This document shows, piece by piece, positions 24,297 through 31,289 of a stretch of 64,000 bases of DNA; the stretch's first letter is position 1, and every line of letters starts with the position of its first letter. Under the pieces are notes generated by a model. That model was not told where the DNA came from. It did no database searches and worked only from the letters and a program-made list of their open reading frames with translations. Location: assembly GCF_000718255.1 (NCBI RefSeq), contig NZ_JOFJ01000008.1:1-64000 (forward strand), in the 5' to 3' direction. The translations under genes were made by a program, and so were the position numbers. The DNA comes from Spirillospora albida. Its GTDB lineage: Bacteria > Actinomycetota > Actinomycetes > Streptosporangiales > Streptosporangiaceae.

Positions 24297-24329
24297 CCTA
24301 TGGACTTAGTGGGGAATCTGCGTCATGCT
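24297..24329 (+). promoter_or_regulatory. Promoter with element shared by both sulfur units (ssu leader)
   Basis: CCTATGGACTTAGTGGGGAA (24297-24316) matches 30187-30206 at 17 of 20 bases. TGGACT (24301-24306) sits 17 bases before CATGCT (24324-24329), a possible -35/-10 pair. A start site 7-8 bases after the -10 falls at GTG 24337, the start of the leader peptide. Confidence 0.55.
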
Positions 24330-24336
24330 CATGCCC

Positions 24337-24417
24337 GTGAGTCGAACCGCGTTGCTCGTCTCTCGCCTGCACGTCGACCTCGTCCGGCAGGCGAGCGCCC
24401 TCTGTCGCTGTCGCTAG
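24337..24417 (+). CDS. Cysteine-containing leader peptide of the ssu operon
   Basis: A 26-residue peptide ending HVDLVRQASALCRCR then TAG. The HVDLxRQASALC core repeats at 30280-30312 in front of the cysteine dioxygenase gene, and I recognise it as the type of putative leader peptide found before sulfur genes in actinobacteria (cysteine-responsive attenuation has been described for mycobacterial Cys-rich leaders). Two Cys codons (TGT-CGC-TGT) sit at the very end, so ribosomes would stall there when charged Cys-tRNA is scarce. GTG 24337 fits a leaderless transcript; ATG 24325 or 24331 are alternative starts. Confidence 0.75.
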   Translation: MSRTALLVSRLHVDLVRQASALCRCR

Positions 24418-24518
24418 AGCCCGTCCGCGCTCTGCCGGCCCCGCGCTCTTCCAGCCCGCGCTGTTCCCCCTTCCCCTGAGACGTCCCGTCCCGGCGTGCT
24501 CTCTGTGAGGTCTCACGC
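24418..24518 (+). promoter_or_regulatory. Candidate attenuator between leader peptide and ssuC
   Basis: The 101 bases between the leader stop and ssuC are C-rich on the mRNA strand (for example CCCCCTTCCCC at 24470-24480), able to pair with purine-rich ribosome sites. Just before the ATG, GTGA and TCAC (24505-24508 and 24513-24516) can pair around GGTC, which would cover the GAGG ribosome site. Ribosome stalling at the leader Cys codons could open this structure. The structure is read by eye, not folded. Confidence 0.4.
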
Positions 24519-25349
24519 ATGTCGCTGCTGTCCCTTGAATCGGCGCGCCCGCGTTCGCGCCCGGCCGACCGGCCGGCGGCGCGGCCCGGCCGCCTCCGCG
24601 TTCCCTGGCGGGCCGCCAGCCCGCTCGCCCTCCTCGTGCTCTGGCAGCTCGCGAGCAGCACCGGCGTGCTGGCCGAGCGGCTGCTCCCCGCGCCCGCCGC
24701 CATCGCGTCCACCGCCGCCGAGCTCTTCGAGAGCGGAGTGCTGACCGACGCCATCGGCGTCTCGCTGCAGCGCGCCGTCATCGGCTTCGCGGTCGGCGCG
24801 GCGGCGGGCATCGGCCTGGCGGTCCTCGCGGCGCTCAGCCGGTTCGGCGAGCACGCCGTCGACCCGCCCATGCAGATGCTGCGCGCCCTGCCGCTCTTCG
24901 GGCTGATCCCGCTGTTCATCCTCTGGTTCGGGATCGGTGAGACGCCGAAGATCGCGCTGGTCGCGTTCGGCGTCGCCTTCCCGCTCTACCTCAACACGTT
25001 CGCGGGCATCCGCGGGGTCGACCGCAAGCTCGCCGAGGTCGGGCAGGTGCTGCGGCTCGGCCGGGCCGGGCTGATCCGGCACATCGTGCTGCCCGGAGCG
25101 CTGCCGCAGGTCCTCGTCGGGCTGCGGCAGAGTCTCGGCGTCGCGTGGCTCGCCCTCATCGTCGCCGAGCAGATCAACGCGAGCCAGGGCCTCGGCTTCA
25201 TGATCAACGACGCCCGCGAGTTCCTGCGCACCGACGTGGTGGTGCTCGGCCTGCTCGTCTACGCGGCCCTCGGCCTGATCACCGACGGGATCGTCCGGCT
25301 CGTGGAAAGGAGGGCCCTGACATGGCGCGGCGGACTGCTGGGAGCGTGA
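24519..25349 (+). CDS. ssuC: ABC transporter permease, aliphatic sulfonate type
   Basis: A 276-residue membrane permease of the SsuC/TauC group. About six hydrophobic helices; the ATPase-contact EAA loop is seen as RGVDRKLAEVGQVLRLGRAGLIRHIVLPGALPQVLVGLR. It forms the channel for import of sulfonates, or closely related compounds such as nitrate or taurine; the neighbouring monooxygenase decides for sulfonates. ATG 24519 lies 8-9 bases after GAGG. The ATPase gene overlaps its end by 28 bases. Confidence 0.85.
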   Translation: MSLLSLESARPRSRPADRPAARPGRLRVPWRAASPLALLVLWQLASSTGVLAERLLPAPAAIASTAAELFESGVLTDAIGVSLQRAVIGFAVGAAAGIGLAVLAALSRFGEHAVDPPMQMLRALPLFGLIPLFILWFGIGETPKIALVAFGVAFPLYLNTFAGIRGVDRKLAEVGQVLRLGRAGLIRHIVLPGALPQVLVGLRQSLGVAWLALIVAEQINASQGLGFMINDAREFLRTDVVVLGLLVYAALGLITDGIVRLVERRALTWRGGLLGA

Positions 25350-26059
25350 CGGAGGCGCCCGCGGTAAGGGTCGGTTCGCTGACCAAGCGGTTCGGCGAGC
25401 GCACCGTGCTCGACGGCCTCGACCTGCGGATCGAGCGCGGCGAGTTCGTCGCCCTGCTCGGCCGCAGCGGCTCGGGGAAGTCGACGCTGCTGCGCGCCCT
25501 CGCCGGCCTCGACCGCGACGTGGACGGCACCCTCGACATCGACGGCACCGTGGCCGTCGCCTTCCAGGAGCCGCGGCTCGTCCCGTGGCGCCGGGTACGG
25601 GCGAACGTCGCCCTCGGCCTGGACGTCCCCGACCCGCGCGCCGCGGCGCGGGACGCGCTCGCGGAGGTCGGGCTCACCGAGCGCGGCGACGCGTGGCCGC
25701 TGAGCCTGTCCGGCGGTGAGGCGCAGCGCGCGTCGCTGGCCCGCGCGCTGGTCCGCGAGCCCGGCCTCCTGCTGCTCGACGAACCGTTCAGCGCCCTCGA
25801 CGCGCTGACCCGCATCACCATGCACCGGCTCGTCCTGGACCTGTGGGAGCGGCACCGCCCCGCCGTGCTGCTCGTCACGCACGACGTGGACGAGGCGCTG
25901 CTGCTCGCCGACCGCGTCCTCGTCCTCGACGAGGGGCGCATCGTGCACGAGACGCGGGTGACCGAGCCCCGGCCCCGGCACCGCGACCACCGCGAACTCT
26001 CCCGCCTCCGCTCCGTCCTGCTCGCCGAGCTGGGCGTCACCCCCGAAGGAACGACATGA
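25322..26059 (+). CDS. ssuB: ABC transporter ATP-binding protein, aliphatic sulfonate type
   Basis: A 245-residue nucleotide-binding subunit. Walker A GRSGSGKST (47-55), Q-loop FQEPRLVPWRRV, signature LSGGEAQRASLARAL, Walker B LLLLDEPFSALD, and the switch His in LLVTHDVDEAL. QEPRL is typical of the SsuB/TauB/NrtD branch. ATG 25322 is preceded by GGAAAGGAGG inside ssuC, and the stop overlaps the ssuA start as ATGA, so translation of ssuC-ssuB-ssuA is tightly coupled. Confidence 0.9.
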   Translation: MARRTAGSVTEAPAVRVGSLTKRFGERTVLDGLDLRIERGEFVALLGRSGSGKSTLLRALAGLDRDVDGTLDIDGTVAVAFQEPRLVPWRRVRANVALGLDVPDPRAAARDALAEVGLTERGDAWPLSLSGGEAQRASLARALVREPGLLLLDEPFSALDALTRITMHRLVLDLWERHRPAVLLVTHDVDEALLLADRVLVLDEGRIVHETRVTEPRPRHRDHRELSRLRSVLLAELGVTPEGTT

Positions 26060-27054
26060 CCGGACGCCTCATCTCCCTGCTCGCCGCCCTGGCGCTCACC
26101 GTCGCCGGCGCCGCCGGCTGCGGGGGCGACGGCGCCGAGGCCGCCGGGCCCGCGAAGGTCTCCGAGGTCACCCTGAAGATCGGCGATCAGAAGGGCGCCA
26201 GCATCCAGACGCTGCTGAAGGCGGCCGGCGAGCTGGACGGGACCGAGTACGAACTCGAGTGGGCCCAGTTCACGTCCGGCCCGCCGATCCTCGAGGCGAT
26301 CAACGCGGGGGCGGTCGACTTCGGCTCCGTCGGCAACACGCCGCCGGTGTTCGCGGCGGCGGCCCGCTCCGACATCGCCATCGTCGGCGGCACCGCCGTC
26401 GCGCTCGACGGCCAGGCCATCCTCGTCCCGAAGGACTCGGCGATCCGCTCGCCGGCCGAGCTGAAGGGCAAGAAGGTCGCCGTGGCCAAGGGCAGCTCGG
26501 CGCACGCGCAGCTGCTCGGCGTCCTGAAGAAGGAGGGCCTGAGGTTCTCCGACGTGCAGGCGCAGTACCTGCAGCCGGCCGACGCGCTGGCCGCGCTCAG
26601 CTCCGGCCGCGTGGACGCGTGGGCGGCGTGGGAGCCGTACACCGCGCAGGCCGAGCAGCAGGTCGGCGCGCGCATCCTGGTGGACGGCGACGGCGTGACC
26701 AACGGGTACGGATTCCAGGTCACCTCGCGCAAGACGCTCCGGAACGCGGCCAAGACCGCCGCCCTGAAGGACTTCCTCGCCCGCTACCAGCGCGCCGTCC
26801 TGTGGACCAACACGCACCAGGCCGAGTGGGCGCGGATCTGGGGCCAGGCCATCGGCCTGCCCGAGCCCGTCGCCCGCAAGGCCGTCGAGCGCCGCCTCGC
26901 GAAGATCGTCCCGCTGGACGCCACGGTCATCGCGTCCGAGCAGGAGCTGGCCGACTCGTTCACCGACGCCGGGCTGCTGCCCGGGAAGGTGAAGTTCGCC
27001 GACTACTTCGACCCCCGCTTCAACGACCTCGCCGCCCGCACGGCGCGGCAGTAG
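26056..27054 (+). CDS. ssuA: Sulfonate ABC transporter substrate-binding lipoprotein
   Basis: A 332-residue periplasmic-type binding protein. An N-terminal signal of about 21 residues ends at a weak lipobox, with Cys22 (AAGC) as the likely lipidated residue. The mature part follows the SsuA/TauA pattern: LKIGDQKGASIQTLLKAAGELDG, FGSVGNTPPVFAAAA, PKDSAIRSPAELKGKKVAVAKGSSAH, GRVDAWAAWEPYTAQAE. It captures sulfonates outside the membrane and passes them to SsuC. ATGA overlap with ssuB; the monooxygenase starts 10 bases downstream. Confidence 0.9.
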   Translation: MTGRLISLLAALALTVAGAAGCGGDGAEAAGPAKVSEVTLKIGDQKGASIQTLLKAAGELDGTEYELEWAQFTSGPPILEAINAGAVDFGSVGNTPPVFAAAARSDIAIVGGTAVALDGQAILVPKDSAIRSPAELKGKKVAVAKGSSAHAQLLGVLKKEGLRFSDVQAQYLQPADALAALSSGRVDAWAAWEPYTAQAEQQVGARILVDGDGVTNGYGFQVTSRKTLRNAAKTAALKDFLARYQRAVLWTNTHQAEWARIWGQAIGLPEPVARKAVERRLAKIVPLDATVIASEQELADSFTDAGLLPGKVKFADYFDPRFNDLAARTARQ

Positions 27055-27064
27055 GGAAGACACC

Positions 27065-28210
27065 ATGACGCTGAAGTTCCACTGGTTCCTGCCGACAACC
27101 GGCGACGGCCGGTCGCTGGTCGGCGGCGGGCACAGCGTGCCCAAGGGCGTCGGCCTGCCCGTCGAGGGGACCGGCACCGCCGACCGGTTCCGCGCCCCGG
27201 ACATCGACTACCTCGCGCAGATCGCCCGGTCCGCCGAGCAGCTCGGCTTCGAGGCCGTGCTGACCCCGACCGGCACCTGGTGCGAGGACGCCTGGCTCGT
27301 CACCGCCGCGCTGCTGCGCGAGACGAGCCGGCTGAAGTTCCTCGTCGCGTTCCGTCCGGGCGCGATCAGCCCGACCCTGGCCGCCCAGATGGCCGCCACC
27401 TACCAGCGCGTCTCACGTGGACGGCTGCTGCTCAACGTGGTGACCGGTGGCGAGCCGGCCGAGCAGGCGCGGTTCGGGGACCACCTCGCGCACGCCGAGC
27501 GGTACGCCCGCACCGACGAGTTCCTGTCGATCGTGCGGGGCGCCTGGAGCGGCGAGCCGTACGACTTCGAGGGCAAGCACTACCAGGTGGACGGCGCGCT
27601 CGTCTCCACGCCGCCCGACCCGCTGCCCGAGCTGTACTTTGGCGGCTCGTCCGAGGCCGCCGGACCGGTCGCGGCCCGGCACGTCGACGTCTACCTCACC
27701 TGGGGCGAGCCCCCCGAGCAGGTCGCGGAGAAGATCGCCTGGATCCGGCGGCTCGCCGAGGAGCAGGGCCGGACGCTGCGGTTCGGCATCCGGCTGCACA
27801 CCATCAGCCGCGACACCTCCGCCGACGCCTGGGCGGAGGCCGACCGGCTGCTGGCCCGCATCGACCCGTCGGCCGTCCGCCAGGCCCAGGAGGCCCTCGC
27901 CGCCAGCGAGTCGGTGGGGCAGCGCCGGATGCGCGAGCTGCACGCCGGATTCCGCTCCGGCGGGAACGCCGCCGACCTGGAGGTCTACCCGAACCTGTGG
28001 GCGGGCGTCGGCCTGGTGCGCGGCGGCGCGGGCACCGCGCTGGTCGGCAGCCACGCGCAGGTCGCCGACCGCATCGAGGAGTACGCGGAACTCGGCATCG
28101 AGGAGTTCGTCCTCTCCGGCTACCCGCACCTGGAAGAGGCCTACTGGTTCGGCGAGGGCGTCCTGCCCGAGCTGCGGCGCCGGGGCACCGCCCCGTCCCT
28201 CGCGGCATGA
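27065..28210 (+). CDS. ssuD: FMNH2-dependent alkanesulfonate monooxygenase (LLM class)
   Basis: A 381-residue luciferase-like TIM-barrel monooxygenase that splits alkanesulfonates to aldehyde and sulfite using FMNH2 and O2. Family features: LKFHWFLPTTGDGR at the start, AEQLGFEAVLTPTGTWCEDAWL (Cys of the SsuD active site), VAFRPGAISPTLAAQMAAT, GRLLLNVVTGGEPAEQARFGD, and the final EEFVLSGYPHLEEAYWFGEGVLP. It starts 10 bases after ssuA, and its stop overlaps the reductase start as ATGA. Sulfite produced here would be assimilated to cysteine. Confidence 0.92.
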   Translation: MTLKFHWFLPTTGDGRSLVGGGHSVPKGVGLPVEGTGTADRFRAPDIDYLAQIARSAEQLGFEAVLTPTGTWCEDAWLVTAALLRETSRLKFLVAFRPGAISPTLAAQMAATYQRVSRGRLLLNVVTGGEPAEQARFGDHLAHAERYARTDEFLSIVRGAWSGEPYDFEGKHYQVDGALVSTPPDPLPELYFGGSSEAAGPVAARHVDVYLTWGEPPEQVAEKIAWIRRLAEEQGRTLRFGIRLHTISRDTSADAWAEADRLLARIDPSAVRQAQEALAASESVGQRRMRELHAGFRSGGNAADLEVYPNLWAGVGLVRGGAGTALVGSHAQVADRIEEYAELGIEEFVLSGYPHLEEAYWFGEGVLPELRRRGTAPSLAA

Positions 28211-28752
28211 CGGGCGCGCCCGAGCTGGTGGCGGTCGTCGGCAATCCCCGGCCGCACTCCCGCACGCACCGGGCGGCGGACCGGGTACGGGACGAGATCG
28301 CGCGGCGGCTCGGCCCGTTCACGGGGGAGGGGACCGTCGACCTGGCCCCGCTGGCGGGATCACTGCTCGCGCCCCGGCCGGGTCCGGGCGTTCTGGCGGC
28401 GCGCGAGGCGGTTGCGGGGGCGTCCGTGCTGGTCGTCGCCAGTCCCACCTACAAGGCGACCTACACGGGGCTGCTCAAGGTGTTCCTGGACGGACTGCCG
28501 TCCGGAGCGCTCGCGAACACCGTCGCGGTACCGGTGCTCGTGATGGGGGACGCCCGGCACGCGCTCGCGGTGGACGTCCACCTGCGGCCGCTCCTGATCG
28601 AGCTGGGCGCGACGGTGGCCCCCGGCCTCGCTCTGGTCGAGGCCGATCTCCCGCGCCTGGACCACATCGTCACCGCATGGGCCGACCGGGCGGCGCCGCT
28701 CCTGTGGCGCGTCACCGCGCCGCCCGAACGAGAGAGGAGCGCGACCCCATGA
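28207..28752 (+). CDS. ssuE: NAD(P)H-dependent FMN reductase
   Basis: A 181-residue flavodoxin-fold reductase that supplies FMNH2 to SsuD. VAVVGNPRPHSRTHRAADRV is the phosphate-binding N-terminus, ASPTYKATYTGLLKVFLDGLP the flavin-binding loop, and VPVLVMGDARHALAVDVHLRPLLIELGA the dimer region. Overlaps ssuD at ATGA and the next flavin reductase at ATGA, so stoichiometric expression is likely. No membrane or export signal. Confidence 0.9.
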   Translation: MTGAPELVAVVGNPRPHSRTHRAADRVRDEIARRLGPFTGEGTVDLAPLAGSLLAPRPGPGVLAAREAVAGASVLVVASPTYKATYTGLLKVFLDGLPSGALANTVAVPVLVMGDARHALAVDVHLRPLLIELGATVAPGLALVEADLPRLDHIVTAWADRAAPLLWRVTAPPERERSATP

Positions 28753-29279
28753 CCCTGAGCGCCACGACCCTCACGACCGGCGGTGTGGACGCCGCCACCT
28801 TCCGGCGCGCGCTCGCGGTGCACGCGGCGGGCGTCGTCGTGATCACCGCGTGGGCCGAGGGCGTGCCGGTCGGCCTCACCGCCACGTCGTTCACGTCGGT
28901 GAGCCTGGACCCGCCGCTGGTCTCGTTCTGCGTCGACCGGTCGTCCACGACCTGGCCGCGGCTGCGCGCGGCGGACCGGTTCGCGGTGAACGTGCTGGCC
29001 GGCCATCAGGACGAGGTGGCGTCGCTGTTCGCCCGCCGCGGAGCCGACCGGTTCGGCCCGCGGACCGCGTGGCGCACGGGACCGGACGGGCCGCCGCTGC
29101 TGGACGACGTGGCGGCGCACCTGATCGCGGACCGGTACCGGACGGTCGACCTCGGCGACCACGTCCTCGTCCTCGGCCTGGTAGTGGCCGCGGTCCCCGG
29201 CTCGGGCGGCCCGCTGCTCTACCACCACGGCCGCTTCGGCCGTTTCGTCCCCCATCCGCCGGCCGCGCCGCGCCACTGA
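28749..29279 (+). CDS. Flavin reductase family protein (second reductase of the operon)
   Basis: A 176-residue split-barrel flavin reductase of the HpaC/ActVB class. FRRALAVHAAGVVVITAWAEGVPVGLTATSFTSVSLDPPLVSFCVDRSSTTWPRLR and FAVNVLAGHQDEVASLFARR are classic. It would supply reduced flavin to a monooxygenase, making a second reductase beside SsuE in the same operon. One may serve SsuD and the other an unlinked enzyme. Last gene of the unit; the convergent VapC gene ends 22 bases away, without a clear stem-loop between. Confidence 0.85.
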   Translation: MTLSATTLTTGGVDAATFRRALAVHAAGVVVITAWAEGVPVGLTATSFTSVSLDPPLVSFCVDRSSTTWPRLRAADRFAVNVLAGHQDEVASLFARRGADRFGPRTAWRTGPDGPPLLDDVAAHLIADRYRTVDLGDHVLVLGLVVAAVPGSGGPLLYHHGRFGRFVPHPPAAPRH

Positions 29280-29301
29280 CCGCGCGCCGCTCTTCGGGTG
29301 G

Positions 29302-29787
29302 TCAGGGTGTCCGGGATGCCCGCCCTGGTTCGTATGGAGTATCCGGCCTGGTGACGGGGACGATGGTCAGCTGGTCTTCCAGGCCGTGGAAGTCCTGGGG
29401 GTTGGTGGTGTAGAGAGGCAGCCCCTCGGCGATGGCGATGGAGGCGATCATCAGGTCGGCGATCCGGCGCCGGGGCTTGCGGCCCGCCGAGATCACCGCC
29501 GCGCAAACCCGCCCGTAGATCCGGGCGGCCTCGACATCGAACGGGATCGGATCGAACTCGTTCTCCGCCCGCTGCAGCACATCCAGGCGCCGTGCCCGTT
29601 CGAGGTGCTCGTCGTAGGCGGCCTGTTCCTCGTTGCGCCGGACCTCGTGCGGGCCGGCCGACAGTTCGGCGAGCGTGATCGTGCTGATGGCCATCTCGTC
29701 CGGCAGTTCGGCGGGGTCGATCCAGCTGCGCAGGATCATGATGTTGGTGTCGAGCAGCCCCTGCACGAGGTGTTGTTCAGCGCTCAT
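29302..29787 (-). CDS. vapC: VapC-like PIN-domain toxin
   Basis: A 161-residue PIN-domain ribonuclease. LLDTNIMI (first metal Asp at 13), STITLAELSAGPHEV (conserved Glu), and RRRIADLMIASIAIAEGLPLYTTNPQDF (third and fourth acidic residues) match VapC toxins, which cut tRNA or rRNA. It starts with ATG 29787, overlapping the antitoxin stop by 11 bases, as in most type II pairs. The length is a little above the usual 130-140 residues because of a C-terminal VTRPDTPYEPGRASRTP tail. Confidence 0.88.
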   Translation of the reverse strand: MSAEQHLVQGLLDTNIMILRSWIDPAELPDEMAISTITLAELSAGPHEVRRNEEQAAYDEHLERARRLDVLQRAENEFDPIPFDVEAARIYGRVCAAVISAGRKPRRRIADLMIASIAIAEGLPLYTTNPQDFHGLEDQLTIVPVTRPDTPYEPGRASRTP

Positions 29788-30046
29788 ATGGGTCGCTCAG
29801 GTCCTGGTCGGCGACCGCGTCCTGGTCGGCCCGGAACGCCTCCAGGGCGATGGCGGGCGCGTTGGCGGACATGGCCGCGAACTCCGCACGCGGGACGAAC
29901 CGGCGGCGTCGCCGCAACGGGACGAGCTCCCCGATCTTGTGGCCGTCCCGGGTCACGGTGAACGCCTGACCGCGCTCGACCGCATCCATGATCTCCTTGG
30001 ACCGGCTGCGCAGGTCGCGTTGGGTGACCTCAGGTTGGGCGCTCAT
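29777..30046 (-). CDS. vapB: VapB/Phd-type antitoxin
   Basis: An 89-residue DNA-binding antitoxin. MSAQPEVTQRDLRSRSKEIMDAVERGQAFTVTRDGHKIGELVPLRRRRRF is the Phd/YefM N-terminal fold, and the acidic C-terminus (DAVADQDLSDPYER) is the usual toxin-neutralising part. ATG 30046 is chosen; ATG 30058 (four residues earlier) is nearly as good. Overlap with vapC is 11 bases. An inverted repeat upstream (30076-30088) is a likely autoregulatory operator. Confidence 0.85.
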   Translation of the reverse strand: MSAQPEVTQRDLRSRSKEIMDAVERGQAFTVTRDGHKIGELVPLRRRRRFVPRAEFAAMSANAPAIALEAFRADQDAVADQDLSDPYER

Positions 30047-30075
30047 GCCAACCAGCATAGACCGGTAGTGCCATG

Positions 30076-30088
30076 CCGTGCTACACGG
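30076..30088. promoter_or_regulatory. Inverted repeat upstream of vapB
   Basis: CCGTG, CTA, CACGG: perfect 5-base arms, with further partial symmetry outside (GTGCC... and ...GGTGCCAC). It lies 30 bases upstream of the antitoxin start, where VapB/Phd proteins usually bind for autoregulation. Confidence 0.4.
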
Positions 30089-30186
30089 TGCCACGTACTC
30101 GTGCAGGAATGGCATCACCCGCGAGTCGCAGGGTCGTGCCCCCGGGTTAGGGCGGGCGGACGGCTGCGACACGCCAACAAACTATT

Positions 30187-30219
30187 CCTATTGACTTAGT
30201 TGGAAACTCTGGCGATGAT
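30187..30219 (+). promoter_or_regulatory. Promoter with shared element, cysteine dioxygenase unit
   Basis: CCTATTGACTTAGTTGGAAA (30187-30206) is the match to the ssu element. TTGACT (30191-30196) is a perfect -35 match for 6 of the 5-6 key bases, followed after 17 bases by GATGAT (30214-30219) as -10. The predicted start site, 7 bases on, is exactly the A of the leader ATG at 30226, so the transcript should be leaderless. Confidence 0.6.
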
Positions 30220-30225
30220 CTGACC

Positions 30226-30360
30226 ATGCCCACCGCCGCCACCCGGCCTCGCCTGCGCGTCGACCGGCGCCGCCTGCACGTCGACCTGCGCCGGCAGGCC
30301 AGCGCGCTCTGTCGCCGGCCCCGTCCCGTCCAGACGTCCGGCATGAGCAAGGAGCGGCAC
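30226..30360 (+). CDS. Leader-peptide sequence fused in frame to the cysteine dioxygenase gene
   Basis: From ATG 30226 the frame reads MPTAATRPRLRVD, then RRRLHVDLRRQASALCRR, and continues into the cysteine dioxygenase with no stop. The HVDLRRQASALC core matches the ssu leader at 24337-24417, including the Cys codon (TGT at 30310-30312). The segment RLRVDRRRLHVDLRRQ is a short internal duplication of the leader core. A normal leader would end in a stop; here either the stop was lost, or the 202-residue product is made and the leader acts as an N-terminal extension. A frame-neutral reading is that translation restarts at ATG 30361. Confidence 0.6.
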
Positions 30361-30834
30361 ATGAGCCTCGGCAGCACCACCATCACGACCGACCCCGCCG
30401 TCCCCCGGCACGGCACCCTCACCGACACCGCGCGGCTGCTCGCCGCGAACTCCCGCGACTGGCTGGCGCGGGTGCGCCTCAGCGCCGAGGGCCGCTGGTA
30501 CGAACGGCTGCACCGCGACGAGGACCGGGAGATCTGGCTGATCAGCTGGCTTCCCGGCCAGGGCACCGGCCTGCACGACCACGGCGGCTCCCGGGGCGCC
30601 TTCGCCGTCGCCCTCGGCGAGCTCGAGGAGCGCGACCTGGACGCCACCCGCACGCTCGTCACCGGCGAGTCCCGCTCGTTCGGCGCCGACTACATCCACG
30701 AGGTGCGCAACGCGTCCGCCGCGCCGGCGATCAGCGTCCACGTCTACTCGCCGCCGCTCGCCGCGATGAACCGCTACGACCTGACCCCGTCCGGCCTCGT
30801 GAAGGTCGACGCGGAGGAGGCAGGTCAGTGGTGA
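30361..30834 (+). CDS. Cysteine dioxygenase family protein
   Basis: A 157-residue cupin that uses O2 and Fe(II) to turn cysteine into cysteine sulfinate. Metal-binding His72 and His74 are in TGLHDHGGSRGAFAVALGELEE and His113 in FGADYIHEVRNASA. ATG 30361 has AAGGAG 6 bases upstream, giving a separate start inside the leader-fused frame. Stop overlaps the rhodanese start region. Its product is desulfinated to sulfite, which the downstream sulfite oxidase could remove. Confidence 0.88.
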   Translation: MSLGSTTITTDPAVPRHGTLTDTARLLAANSRDWLARVRLSAEGRWYERLHRDEDREIWLISWLPGQGTGLHDHGGSRGAFAVALGELEERDLDATRTLVTGESRSFGADYIHEVRNASAAPAISVHVYSPPLAAMNRYDLTPSGLVKVDAEEAGQW

Positions 30835-31253
30835 TGACGCGCCCCACGGGCGCCCGCACCATCGACGACATCCTCGCCGAGGCCCGGCGGCGGCTCGTCC
30901 GGCTCGTCCCGTGGGCGGCGGCCGCCGAACTCGACGCGGGCGACGCGGTGCTCGTCGACATCAGGCCCGCCGCCCAGCGCCGCGCCGAGGGCGAGGTCCC
31001 GGACGCGCTCATCGTCGAGCGCAACGTGCTGGAGTGGCGGTTCGACCCGGCGTCCGAGTACCGGCTGCCGGTCGCCGGACGCTACGACCTGCGCGTCATC
31101 GTCCTGTGCTCGGAGGGATACACCTCCAGCCTCGCCGCCGCCGCGCTGCACGACCTCGGCCTGACCAGGTCCACCGACGTGATCGGCGGCTTCCGCGCCT
31201 GGCGCGCGGCGGGCCTCCCGACGCGCGGGGTACCGGACGAGACGGCCCGCTGA
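30828..31253 (+). CDS. Rhodanese-like sulfurtransferase
   Basis: A 141-residue single-domain rhodanese. The active-site loop is CSEGYTSSLAA with Cys94, and VLVDIRPAAQRRAEGEVPDALIVERNVLEWRFDP is the family's first half. CSEGYTSS-type loops differ from the CRKGVT loop of thiosulfate enzymes; they occur in rhodaneses next to cysteine dioxygenases, so a persulfide or sulfite-handling role is likely. GTG 30828 is preferred because AGGAGG lies 7 bases upstream; ATG 30834 is possible. It overlaps the preceding gene by 7 bases. Confidence 0.85.
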   Translation: MVMTRPTGARTIDDILAEARRRLVRLVPWAAAAELDAGDAVLVDIRPAAQRRAEGEVPDALIVERNVLEWRFDPASEYRLPVAGRYDLRVIVLCSEGYTSSLAAAALHDLGLTRSTDVIGGFRAWRAAGLPTRGVPDETAR

Positions 31254-31289
31254 CCCGACGTTCAAAGCCGAACCGAGAGGAAGCCCGGG

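Noticed and set aside
29302..30046. Mobile element flanking the VapBC pair
   Set aside because: No transposase, terminal repeat or target duplication is visible.
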